Below are positions 52,801 through 64,000 of a DNA stretch of 64,000 nt, in pieces (position 1 is the first letter of the stretch; the number at the start of each line of letters is the position of its first letter). The position numbers were made by a program, and so were the translations under genes. The notes under the pieces were generated by a model that did no database searches, was not told the DNA's origin, and saw only the letters and a program-made list of their open reading frames with translations. Location of the stretch: assembly GCA_030280995.1 (NCBI GenBank), contig JASXTE010000151.1:38005-102004 (forward strand), given 5' to 3'. The DNA is from Hemileia vastatrix (taxonomy: Eukaryota > Basidiomycota > Pucciniomycetes > Pucciniales > Zaghouaniaceae).

Positions 52801-55800
52801 CAAGTTTACAATGTACATTAGAAGAATTTTCACCGGTACCAGAATTAGTATCATCATTAGTTTCCATAGCTTTGTCACTTGTATCATTGACAAACATAAT
52901 AGGTCGCCAAGATTGTGTTTCTTCATTAATTTGTACCATGGTATTAAAATGTACGGTATATTTTCTTCTACCAGGTGTAAATCGTATATATGGTTCACCA
53001 GCTTTATATGCATCATCAATAGTTTTATTATTAGCAGCAATATATGAAGTCCATTTACCAGCTCGTTCATCAAACCATTTCCATTGTCGACGATTCATAT
53101 GAAGTAAAGGTGCACGACGTTCAGAAGCAATAGCAGCTTTATCATATAAATCAATTAACAGTATTACTGGTGCTAACCATTTAGGTGTTGAAACAGTTAC
53201 ACCAAAACCAGAAGCAATAGACATATTATTGTGTGCTCTTTCAAGTAATGATACTAAATTATCAATTAAATCAGCTTGTTGTAAAAGATATGCACATCGA
53301 TTACGACGATTAGTATCTTCAAACAACAATGAAAATAGATGAATTCGTGTGGCAGCTTTAAGAGCTTCAGGCATTGAAGATACTTGTGTTGCCCATTCAG
53401 TAATTGTTCTTTTATCAGATGATGTAAGTGGATCAGTAGCAACGAGTAACTTATTGATATTGAGTGAAATTTCATCAATAAGTTGTTTAAACATATGACA
53501 AATCCATTCTTCACCATTACGTGTAGCTACTGCATTTAACAAATCACAAACCCTGTAAACAGTTTCTGGAATTGTGTCAAGTAGACGTAAACAACCGGGT
53601 AAAATATCTTTGGTAAATTCATCCATTTGTTCTTTTGACAAGGGTTCTTCAGAAGATTTAGTTGTTGATTCAGTATTTTCACCATTTGTAGTATCAGTTG
53701 AACCATCATCAGCTTGGCTTAATGAAATAGCTTGTCCAAGGGCAAATTCTTGGGATAACATATCCATGTCAGCTGATTGAGGTATACGAGCGGCTGGAGG
53801 ATTACTTAAGATATATTCAGTTGCTTGTTCAATTGTGTTTGTATGAATAAGTGCTTCAATAGCAGCATCACGAGAAAAACCCATTTCAATTAATTGTTGT
53901 AAATGATCAGGATTATATTGTTGTTGATTAGATGAAGTACCACCACCCGATCGACTACTTGGCATACGACCTGGGCCAAAACCACGATCTAATACCAAAG
54001 TAGAATCAAGTGATTGTGAAATATTTTGACTAACACTGGAAGCATCGGCATTAGATGATGCATTAGCAGTAGCATTAGCAGCTTCAGCATCACTTTTTTC
54101 CTTGGCAAGTCGTTCATTAATAATACTTTCTCCTTTGAGCAGATGACATAAAATGGCAAGAACAGTTTCGGACATTTTTTCACCATATATTTTGATTGGT
54201 CTTTTGTTCCAGAGGCACATAATGCATTCAAATGCTTTCTTATGAATAGCAATAAGATAACGTAAAGGATCAAATGGTGGATAAGTAAAATTTGTTGAAT
54301 GAATCATTGGATTATTTGGAAGTGAATGAGGTGATTCTAAAATACTTTTAGGATTTATCATTTTTTCCAATAGTGCCAACCAAGTATCAAGAAATTCACC
54401 AGTTCCATCAGGTAAATCAGGATGTTCAATACCTTCTTCAATTGGTACTTTACCACCTTGAGTTAAAGCCCATTTAAAAGTTTCAAAGAAAGCTTTTTGA
54501 CCACCATATTGAACAAAATTTTGTAGCATTAAATGGTATGGGAATTTTCTTTCATCAAAAAGCATTGGAGATGTAAAACCAACAGAACATATGTAGAATG
54601 TTAACCTGTAAAGATTTTTTATAGAGGAAGAAAAATCAGTAAACATATGTTAGTTGGCTTTGAACGAACAGTAATACAGAATAAATAATTCACTGAACAA
54701 CACTTCCAACATATAATATAGCAGTACACACGAGCGTAAAGTCTGTGATAAAGTTGAGACCTCACGTAGATACCTAGTACTGCGGAAATTAAAATATTCT
54801 TAGGTCACAACAACAACAACAACAAAAAGAAAGAGCAAACTATTCAATCACAATTTGATTGATAATCGATGAATCAATGAAAACACTTACCTAAATTTAG
54901 GAATAGGAGATGTTTCTGGTGGTGTCCAAGATAAACCACGTGCCAATAGAGTAGTTAATGATACTGATATAGCACGAGATGCGGGTGTAGGAGGTAAAGG
55001 TGTATTAGCAATGGCATGATGTGATCGTCTTTGACGTAGAGGAGATCCAACAGATAATTTAACCAAAAGGCCAAATAATTCAGCCAAAGCACGACCAAGA
55101 CGAGATGCTGATGTTAGCAAAGGTTTAATTTGTTTAACTTGAGGAGACATTTGAGATTGTTTAGAATCTTGCTTTTTCGAAGATGATGATGGTGAACTTG
55201 AACTTGAAGATTGGACGGTTGTTGGTGCTTGTTGAACATTAATTGTAGGTACAACAGGTTCATCAACTTCCATAGCAGGTGTAGCATCATCAAAATTAGA
55301 TGTAGATGCAGATGTTGATGTATTACCATATGTATCATTCATTAATAGGGATAATTTTTCAACTTGATGTCTACCAAATTGCCAACTAGCATTAGCTGCT
55401 TGATCAGAGCACAAAGCTAGTAATACAGTTGATTCCCATACAAGTGATGTATATAACTCACTAAGTTGATCAAGTACACTAATACCAAGATCAGAACCCC
55501 AATGAGTAATACATAAATTACGTGCTTCTGATTGACCAGTACGTGATACATGGACAAACATATTAATCATAGCATGAGCAGCTGACATGGCATGAAGTAA
55601 AGGTGTAAGTGTAGCTGATCCTAATGGATCAATAAATTGACCACTCATTGAAAACATATTTTGACTTTGTACAGTAGCACGTAAAAATTCATGTAATAAT
55701 ACACTACCACCAGGAGGATCAAGTGCTTTATGTAATCCAGATAAACGTACAAGTACTTCAGATAATAATTTCAAACCTTCTTTTAAAACTTCACGTTCAT

Positions 55801-58800
55801 GAGACAAAGATAATATTGACTTACAAACAGATGCAACAGCTAAACATGCTTGATTAGCTGGAAAATCAATTGGAAGGTTTGGCAATAATAATATTCGTAA
55901 TAAAGGATTAAGACCTTTATGTTTGACAAATTCACGGCAATGATCATCAGTTGAATTATTTGATAGTATTGAATCGACAAATCTCATTACATTCATAATA
56001 TAATCAACCAATGGTACATGTTGTTTTTCATCAATATGTCCACCAGCAGTTGATGTTGATGCAAGATTTGAATCAGTAGTTTCACGTGTTCGTACATCAT
56101 TAGTACCATTAGTTGGACCATTTGTAGCATCTTCATCTTCTTCTTCTTCTTCATCAGATGATCCAACATCATTTCCTGTAGCAATATCAGGTCTTAAACC
56201 AGCACCAGGTGCTGGACCAGGACCATCAACACCTGGTGGTCCTTGTGTTGTTTCCAATGATTTGGCTTGTGGTGACTTTGAGCAGATATAATTAGGATTA
56301 GATCCAAGGGCACAAAGCTCATTAAGCAAATTGACAATACCAATAGTAGCATCTTGTCTTAGACGTGGTTGATGTCTCATCAATTCGTCCATTGCATTAC
56401 CTAAATTAGATGCAGTGTCACCCATAGGATCAGCTGAGCGTCTTCTTCTCATTGCAGGTAAATATTCAGGTGAAATTAATACCTTGAATACCTTGTCAAA
56501 AGGTTTACAAGAACTAAATGTTTCTAAACCACGGGAATTTAAGCAAAGAGCTGAAAATACATTAGGAAGTGCAGTGATTACTTCACGTGTTGCTGGAATT
56601 TCTTTAGAAAGAAATGCTTGAAGTACAACATTTGTTAAACCATTTTCCTGTAAAGTTGACAAAAGTGATGGCTCTTGGAATACATAAACAGTTATGACAT
56701 CAGTAGCTAAAATAAAGAGTGATGCACCATAGTATTCAGCATTAGAAACAATGTGACGTAATGAGTTAGGTAAAGATGAATCCATTAAACGACGAATTTG
56801 ATCACTAAATGAAGAGTCTTGTATAGCTTTTTTCAAGAAATTTAACATGGATTTTAACAAAGCAGCTCTTTGAGGATAACATTGTAAGTCCTTGTTAATT
56901 GTAGGTACAATTAACGTTGACAAGGTATTACTGTTGACATATTGGTCAGAACCAATAGTAGCCGATGGAGTAACAGAGGAAGATGTACCAGGTTTAGGTG
57001 AAGAATCAACTTCCATTGGCGATCCATCTATTGGCATCACAGTAGGTGTTTCAGAATTATTTGATTGACCAGGTATTGATACACTTGGTGATGATGTACT
57101 TGTAGTTGTAGTAGTTTCAGCAGCCATAGGAGAATCAGATGGCGGAAATGATACATTAACATTACTTGCTACATCACCATGATTAACAGACACATCTTTA
57201 CCACTTGGACCAGCTGAAGCGTCGTCAGATATTGAAAAATCACCTTCAACATTACAATTACTTGAAGGTATAACTCCAATGACAAAAGGCTGTTCAGTTT
57301 TGCATATTTCAACTTCACTTTCAAGTCGGTTAATGAATATTGAAATGCCATTATGAGTTTGAAAGGCAGACATGTCCAAGTTAGTTATGAGATCAATTAC
57401 TCGAACCGAACGTATAACAAATGTTATGTGCTCTGGATCAGATCCATTCCAATTAATAACTTTAAGAAGGGATTCGATCATACCACATGAGACAAGAGCT
57501 TCACCACCATTTTCATAAGATGCCAAATGATACAGGAATGAAAAGAGAGCCGTAGCAAATGGTGTAGGAAATGATTCAATATTTCCATCAATTAAAGCTT
57601 GAATACATGACCTGACTAAAGAAGGTAGAAAGCCATGATATGAAGATGCACCTGTAACATCAATAATTGTAGCCAATTTTGATGAATGATCTAAATGTAT
57701 TACTGATGTTAATGTTCGGAGTGCAGCTGCTTTGATGTCGTGTAATTTGTTGAATTTGATCTCAAGTACATCAACAAGTTCTTCAATGAATCCATTGTAC
57801 AGAATATTGTTACCATTTTCTTGTATAGCAATAGCATTGCAATATACAATTACAGATAATGCTTGAAGACGAGCTTGTACACATTGGAGTCTTTTTCGAT
57901 AGTTGGAGAATGAATGTGCCAATCGTAAATGAGTGAAGAGTAACATTTGTTTACTCTTTGGAACATTGTACGTTTCAACAAGCTCCTCCATCAAATGAGC
58001 TAAACTTTTATCCTTAATTTGATCGACATTGTCCACATGAATTGTAATTAAAGTCGTAGCTGTATGTTTGCCAAGGCTTCCAGTAGTGGGACAAGAAGCA
58101 TTACCCATAGAGCCTGATGTTTTAGAATTGAATGACTGTGTTTGAGTTGATGAAGATGAAGTACCACCTGTAACATTTGAACCAGTAGAGGTAACAACTG
58201 TTGGTTCATCTGTGTAAAATTCAAAATGGAGGTTTGTTGCACTCGATGGGTAACTGGAAAGTGGTAAATCTTGACAACATTCAGCAAGACCAAAACCATT
58301 TTCCTTACCGCCCCAGCTCTGTAGTGGAAAAGAAAAGGAAATTACCAGAAAAATGATCAATTAGTCAAGGTTATCCTCTAAGATTTAAGTGTATCAAGAA
58401 GTAAGTCAGTCAAGAGTGTATAGTAAAGCACATCTTAACAGTGCCGACTTGAATAGTCTTTGGTATGGCACGTGGCGTATAAGATCCCAACAAGATGGCC
58501 GACGCTGAGATCTAAAGAACACGTGCACGCTAAAAAATGGGAAAGACAAATCATTAGACAATTATTTAACCATAAACTTACCTCTGCCAAATAATTAAGA
58601 CGCTGAATGAGAGCAGTTTTGGCTTGAGAATTGAGGCGTGAGATGAAATTGGATCTTTTCGAAAAGGCATAAAGTAAATTTAAGACTGCAAGGACAATTT
58701 GCATGTCCGATGACGACAGCAGTGTGGTAAGGTGCTCCATAGAATTGTAAGAATTACGAGAAAAACTGTGTTCGATCAACAATGCAGTAAATACGATCAC

Positions 58801-59307
58801 ATGAACCATCAGTTCTTTTAGATCGTCATCAGAGTCGCATGGTAATGACCATTGAGTTTCTCTTTCACGTTTAACTCCTCTTTCCAATATGGAGTCGAAT
58901 AAATCGAGAACATCGATCCAATGACAAAGTTCGGATTTACCATAATTCCAAACCTTGATTGACTTGATTTCAGCCAAAAGCTCTGTATCCGAGCAGTTTT
59001 TAAGTCGTTCAATCAGACGTTTACATTCTGAAGGCTAAGATAATAATGAAAATGTACAGGTATGATTTAATGATTAGTTAAGGTTAGGTATAGAATGTCA
59101 GTCATGTGAATGGTTAAATAATTGTGTAGAATGATCAAATGATATCATCACACATCATATAAAGGACAATAAGTATGAAAGGTAATGGATAAAAGGATAG
59201 GCACAATGGAAAAAAATGGTTGAAGATACAAGTTGATGAGTGGGTGATGTAGATGTACTTACCACTTCAGAAGAACCTTTCTTTAATTTGGTCCTATCGA
59301 TTTTCAT
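43858..59307 (-). CDS. HUWE1: HUWE1, giant HECT-type E3 ubiquitin-protein ligase
   Basis: E3 ligase that ubiquitinates many nuclear and cytosolic substrates in growth, DNA-damage and protein quality control. Seven exons with matching phases: 59263-59307 ([11 protein letters not shown] start), 58582-59034, 54891-58318, 48967-54605, 48181-48699, 47566-47998 and 43858-47050. They total 13,710 nt, or 4,569 residues against 4,374 in human. Order of marks: armadillo-like N-terminus ([15 protein letters not shown]), UBA ([15 protein letters not shown], about residue 1545), UIM-like segment, WWE ([10 protein letters not shown], about 1825), long Asp/Glu tract, DUF4414 region with [13 protein letters not shown], paired FLAALP repeats, Gln-rich linker and HECT. 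The catalytic Cys is residue 4536 in [17 protein letters not shown] context, 33 residues from the end exactly as in human, and the C-terminus is GFGFA. There is no frame shift in about 15 kb. The stop TAA overlaps AATAAA. Confidence 0.97.
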
Positions 59308-59890
59308 ACCGGAAGTTGCCTAGCGAAGGCAAAAGCTTCGCAAATGACCTAAAGACTGAGAATGGATAAAGTGCCTGAATTGAAGACGACAACAGACACC
59401 AAGAGGACAAAAGACAGCAAGTGTGTGTGTCTCAACAGAGGAAGTGGGCACAGCAAGGAAAAATGGTAGACATCTACTAGTACATCCTTATAAGCGTAGA
59501 TGGCACTAGTGGCGTTCATCGCTTTGATAAAAAAAAAATCTTCAACAATAAAATTCATACAATTAACTTGACTTTTATTCTTTACACAAATAATAATTAA
59601 ATCAAATCAATTTAATATTATGTTAGTTTTTGTTGTGTAAACAGTAAAAAGTATTTATTCCTCCCTATGGAACATTTGATACGCTTGTCTTTGATACGGT
59701 TAACTTCCGGTTGGTTTATGAATGATAACTTTGTCTACACCGAGTGACTTTTAATATCAACTGGATTGGTTGAAATGAACAATTTTTTTAGTACTCTATC
59801 ACACTTCAATTGAAACTTAATCCTTGGCCACAGAATTCATGATCAATGGTTGATTGATAGGTCGTTGGACCTCTCAACGGTGCAGTTGTA
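59308..59890. other. HUWE1 upstream region
   Basis: About 0.58 kb between the HUWE1 start and the next minus-strand gene. It should hold the HUWE1 promoter and leader. Short CpG-bearing sequences occur at about 59,310-59,345 and 59,690-59,750. No further gene recognised. Confidence 0.45.
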
Positions 59891-60634
59891 TCATCTCTCG
59901 TCTGATCGACAATTGACCGGTCGATCGTTTGCTCCACGCAAACCTTTGACCTTGAACAGCAAATAGAAATCATCATCACCATCATCACCATCGTCGTCAT
60001 CGTCATCATCATCATCATCATGACCAGGGCGATGTAATTGTCCTGGTGTATCAATTACTGTGAAAAGCAATATAAATCCAATTGAAATCGACACATCAAC
60101 TAGAATGACTTAGCCTTTATCTTTGCGTCATGTTTTGTTCGTTTGGCGGCGGCAAATGAAGAATGAACAAATGAATTTTTTTATTGGTTGTTCAAACAGC
60201 AAAACACACAGACAGTTGACATTTTTGAATCTAAGTGTATCAAGTGTGTATGTGTTACACGAAAGCAATTGCAATCCAATCTGGTATGGGATTGACTTTT
60301 GTTTATTTCATAAGCATCAAAAGAAAAAACAATGAATAAGTAAATTCATCAGTTACCATTGGAAAAGAAAGTATGACTGTGCAGCAACAACAGCAAATAA
60401 CCAACAAGATGAAAATAAAAATAGGTGACGATTGGTATATACTTGGTGTAAAAGAGTGAATAAGTTACCATCAACAGTTACAAATGAGCAATCAGTGGAA
60501 GATATCAAGTTCATATATGAACTGGTGTGGTAACAATTATCAAGTGAACCACGAACAGCAGACTGTGGCATGATGAGCAAGCGCACTCGACGAATTGATT
60601 GAGCGAGTACCTGAAGTGAACTGTTTTCAGTCAA
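59891..60634 (-). CDS. Small two-exon gene, possibly LSm-domain (LSm10-like)
   Basis: Two exons joined by phase: 60469-60634 (ATG at 60,634, donor GTAACT) and 59891-60057 (acceptor TTCACAG). The product is about 111 residues. Exon 1 has TENSSLQVLAQ, then a segment VRGSLDN...YMNLISS that resembles the Sm1 pattern G-x-L-x-N-x(5-6)-MN-x-x-L, with the leading ENSLL-type start seen in LSm10 of the U7 snRNP. Exon 2 has an unusual run of about ten Asp followed by a short basic segment. The C-terminal Sm2 motif is not clear, and a second frame continues to 59,806, so a shift near the end is possible. I am not sure of the family; it could be an unrelated small protein. Confidence 0.35.
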
Positions 60635-61274
60635 ACTTCTTCACTCTCAGTCGTAGTCCAATGCGCCGACAGACAAGTGGCTTTTGGTCACAGTCGAAAA
60701 AGAAGAAGAAGATACTTGTTACTCACCATTTTCATCATCTCCATCTCAACTTCATCAACCATAACAAGATCATCCCTTCAAATGAAGGTCAATCACCAAT
60801 TTGCCAACAGCAAAAGTGACAAGTTACATCTGAAACGGTAACGACAGGCATAATAAACCACCATCATCACTATCAAAACCAACACCAACACCAACAACAT
60901 CAACATCAACATCAAGTACTCCAAATCAACAGATCAAACTTTTTTTTCATCATCATCATCATTTCGCTCATCTTCGTGTCCTGATTAAATTGATCAACCA
61001 TTTGATGAGTGAAAAGTGTCAAGAATCTTCTTTCTTTTCCTCTTTGCCTGAGATGCCTTGTGAACTTTGGTAAAAGTTAAAGTTCATCAATTTAAGAGTA
61101 ACTTTGATTAGCATTGATGATCATCAACTTGATCGTTTCTCCTCCTCTTCATCTTCATCATTCGTAAAAAGGGTAAAGTATATTTTCTGGTCAATCAAAT
61201 TGAACAAGTAGAAAAAAAGGCCGACAACAACAGCATCAACGACGACGACGACCAAGAAGAAGATATAAAGCAAA
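60635..61274. other. Divergent intergenic region
   Basis: About 0.64 kb between the small minus-strand gene and the plus-strand class B receptor. It contains ACC/ATC-rich repeats (60,860-60,960). It probably carries the two promoters and leaders. No coding signal seen. Confidence 0.45.
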
Positions 61275-64000
61275 ATGCAAGCAAATACTTGGTTCATACT
61301 ACTGTTACTATGTGTACATGTCGTGACTGACAGTGAATCACGAATGTGGCCAAATTTGATGGTTGTTGCATCTTCATCCTTTCCAGCTGGTTCACTTGTC
61401 GGTGCATCCAAAGTAGATGAAGCGGATAAAATCAACCAAGAGAAAACATCTTCATCTGGTGGATCATTTGACGAAAGCGTCAAAAGAGATCAAATTGAAA
61501 TTTCCTTCCCGACTGTCGACATACAGAACCACGTGGTTACTTCGAATATACAAAATATAAAGGAAAAGAATGAACAACAACAACAACATCCAACAGATGA
61601 ACATCAAAGTCAACCATTCATTGACAATACAACAAACACAGTAAAATCATATCGAATCAAACAACTAGATGATGTGAATGATCAAACATTTCTAGAACAT
61701 TTGACTGATAAAATCGATTTTCTTTATGAAAATTCTACTTTTATAAATGATCATTTGGATGCTACAAACGCCTTGAAAATGTCTCGAATAGATAAACCAA
61801 TCGTCCTTGTGAACACAAATACACAAACGACTGGAATCGTCGATTGGGCGTCAGCTACGGAAACAGTTGGATCAAGAATTGATGTTGCTCGGCCTGTCGT
61901 TGTAGTTGATAAAACAACGGATAAAGATCTACCACGGTATTTCAAGGGCTTTACTGTCAAGGCCAACAAGTTTATTCCCGACATCTCTGTACATCATCAT
62001 TCTTATCATCATCATCCTCCTCTTCTTCATCATCATCGTCATTATTATTATCATCATCAGTCTGGTTGGACTATCGATAGAACCAAGCGATCACCTACTC
62101 GACCAATTGATAATTCGACTTCATCCAATTCTTCTTCTCCTTCTTCTTCATCATCGACACAATCTTCACTTACATCAAATGTCGGCAAGAATGAATCAAC
62201 TTTGCCTTTATGTCGAATCGAATTGGGAATACATTTACCTTTACCTGAGTACACTCTTCACACTTGTGGTGTCTGCTATTACTATCTTCCTGATTGGGCC
62301 TTCAAACCTGGACGAAAATTAAGGTGAGTTTATATGAACAAACAACCAATCACTCATATTCACTAACAATTGCCAATTTACTCCGATGATTTGTTTGACA
62401 TGAGCCGATTTGTTTTTTCCTTCTTCTTCTTCACTTGAATCAATTTAAACAATCTTCACGCAAAAGTCCAATTGACTAGACAAACATCGATGACATTTAA
62501 CACTTACTCAAAGAGAAAGTAAAAAAATTGTCTCCTCCCTAATTGAGTTGACTTAACCAATTGTATTGTTGCAGTGATTACCATAAGTACTTTTAACGAA
62601 ATAACTTAACTTTACTTTCCTTTCCTCCATTAAATTATATTGACAAGTTTTATTTTTCACCTTGTACTTCCTCTTCTCAAATTTCCATACGGATTTTTAT
62701 GTAATATTATTCCTTAACTTGGTTGAATGAAAATGTAATCTTTATTAAATGATTGACAATCACAATGACAAATAATTGATGATTTTTTTTCTCTCTCTTT
62801 AATTTTCTTTTCTTCCTTCATCAGGTTGATTCAAATGGGCGCATTTAATGATACTGTAGAAAATAAAATTGTTTATTCAAATCAAACTCAAATTTTATCT
62901 CAAACATTTGCATCAACTTCTATGTTTACCAAATGGCAACAATGTTGTACTGATGCAGTTGAATGTTGTTTGCAACATTTGAAACATCAAAGTTCATCAT
63001 CTTCATCATCATCATCATCATCATCTTCATCTTCATCTAGTTCAATCTTTACACTTCAACATCAACAGGGTGACTTTTTATATCGAAAAAATCACGTCAA
63101 TGCAAACATAGACAAACAAAGTACTCAATCTCAAGAAGAATCAAATGATACATCACAATCACAATCTTCATCCGTCAATCCTTTTCATGATATTTATTCG
63201 AATCTTCGTGTTACAAATGAAAGATCAAAAGGTTTGTTTGACTTTTTTTTCATCCTTTACTGAACACATCTGATGTTCAATTGGTTTTTTACTCTTTTTC
63301 TTCTCTTTTCACATACAGACAACAGTCTTTCTGTTTGTCCTAGAACTTGGGATGGATGGACCTGTTGGAAGGAAGATGTAACTGTTGGTACAACCGCTCA
63401 GAATACTTGTCCTTATCATATATACTGGAAGATCAATGTTCCACCTTGTCGAGGTAAAAGTTGTCCACTTGATGCTTGCTCATGTTTGTTACTGTAACAT
63501 CATACTTCATACAAATTATATCAACTGAAGTTGCATCGTTTTTTTCTTCTTCTTTTACTTGCAAGTTGTAAAAGTTTAATGTGGTCCAAAAATTACCTAA
63601 CATCATCAAGATTCACATTTCACTGCACATACAATTCTTACCCAGGATAATTCTATTAGATTAACTTTGTCTTTCTATCTCTCTCTCTCTCTTGGCAGTT
63701 AAATCAAAGTGATTCGCCGATCATTTAGTACATTTATTTGCCATTAATTCACTCGAGTGTGTGTCAAGTTATTCTATTACTTGGTATTTGATGCTACAAA
63801 ATCTACTTATAGTTAATCATCATCATTTTATTCATCAGTGAATCTTCTTTTTACTATCACTTGCTTTGTTATTCGATTATCTTCAACTAACATCAACTAA
63901 ATTTACCATCATTAATTTGTACATCTTCTTCTTTTACTTTTGTTTTATTTTCTTTTGTCTGTTTTATCTTCCTCTTGACAGGATATGTGACCAAAACTTG
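61275..64000 (+). CDS. Class B (secretin-like) GPCR, extracellular N-terminus (3' end beyond window)
   Basis: N-terminal part of a peptide-hormone receptor. Exons by GT-AG and phase: 61275-62323, 62825-63231, 63319-63453 and 63982-64000 (incomplete). A signal peptide (WFILLLLCVHVV) opens the protein. A long Ser/Thr/Asn-rich region follows, with a His/Tyr-rich stretch (about residues 237-265) and RTKRS, a possible furin site. Next come CxVCYYYLPDW, WQQCCTDAVECC, a Ser run encoded by TCA repeats, then VCPRTWDGWTCW with AQNTCPYHIYW and PPCRG. The last part is the hormone-receptor domain pattern (C-x-x-T-W/F-D-G-W-x-C-W...G-T-x-A...CP) of class B receptors. The ligand is unknown. The 350-residue-plus ectodomain before the hormone-binding motif is longer than in typical secretin receptors. 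The seven-helix part should lie to the right. Confidence 0.78.
62996..63045. repeat. (TCA)n tract coding for poly-Ser
   Basis: TCA/TCT repeats within the second exon of the class B receptor, giving a run of about 18 serines between the CC...CC motif and the hormone-receptor motif. Phase is preserved. Confidence 0.85.

Overview
This window is nuclear DNA from an animal, most likely an arthropod. An acariform mite fits best, but that is an inference. The DNA is very AT-rich with many TTG, TCA, GAA, CA and GA microsatellites. Genes have GT-AG introns and are clearly metazoan: an ABCC/MRP1-type transporter, VPS33A, APC10, HUWE1, a GABA-transporter-like SLC6 protein, an insulin-like peptide and two families of G-protein-coupled receptors. 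I see no prokaryotic operon, CRISPR array or viral gene.

Layout. 1-8868 (+): a class A neuropeptide receptor (orexin/trissin/allatotropin-receptor type) entering from the left edge, with two possible last exons. 8869-14460: no recognisable gene. 14461-17090 (-): VPS33A (HOPS/CORVET SM protein). 17292-17870 (+): APC10, divergent from VPS33A across about 200 bp. 18954-22389 (+): the 5' half of an ABCC transporter (TMD0, TMD1, NBD1). 22390-26514: a foreign block that breaks this transporter. It holds a GC-rich inverted-repeat element and a second, damaged copy of the class A receptor. 26515-28244 (+): the 3' half of the transporter (late TMD2, NBD2), starting with a duplicated copy of its linker and lacking the first part of TMD2. 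28297-28988 (+): a mitochondrial ribosomal protein uL1m fragment. 29110-29183 (-): tRNA-Lys(UUU) with a damaged acceptor stem. 29288-29886 (-): an insulin-like peptide. 32854-39583 (-): an SLC6 GABA-transporter-like gene in five exons. 43858-59307 (-): HUWE1, a giant HECT ubiquitin ligase in seven exons whose phases all agree, giving 4,569 residues. 59891-60634 (-): a small two-exon gene, perhaps LSm-like. 61275-64000 (+): the N-terminal part of a class B (secretin-like) receptor running off the right edge.

The most striking feature is the 22.3-33.2 kb stretch. Here the transporter is split by a duplicated receptor, and nearly every coding feature (second receptor, NBD2, uL1m, insulin-like peptide, last SLC6 exon, tRNA acceptor stem) carries one-base lesions, while protein sequence on both sides of each lesion stays conserved. 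HUWE1, VPS33A, APC10 and the first half of the transporter are clean. The stretch is therefore either a poorly polished or misjoined assembly segment (for example two haplotypes) or a recent rearrangement with decay. Read mapping would decide.

Functionally the window is a mix of housekeeping genes (ubiquitin ligation, endolysosomal fusion, mitochondrial translation, efflux) and signalling genes (two peptide receptors, an insulin-like peptide, a neurotransmitter transporter). I see no sign of a shared pathway or a co-regulated cluster beyond the VPS33A/APC10 divergent pair.
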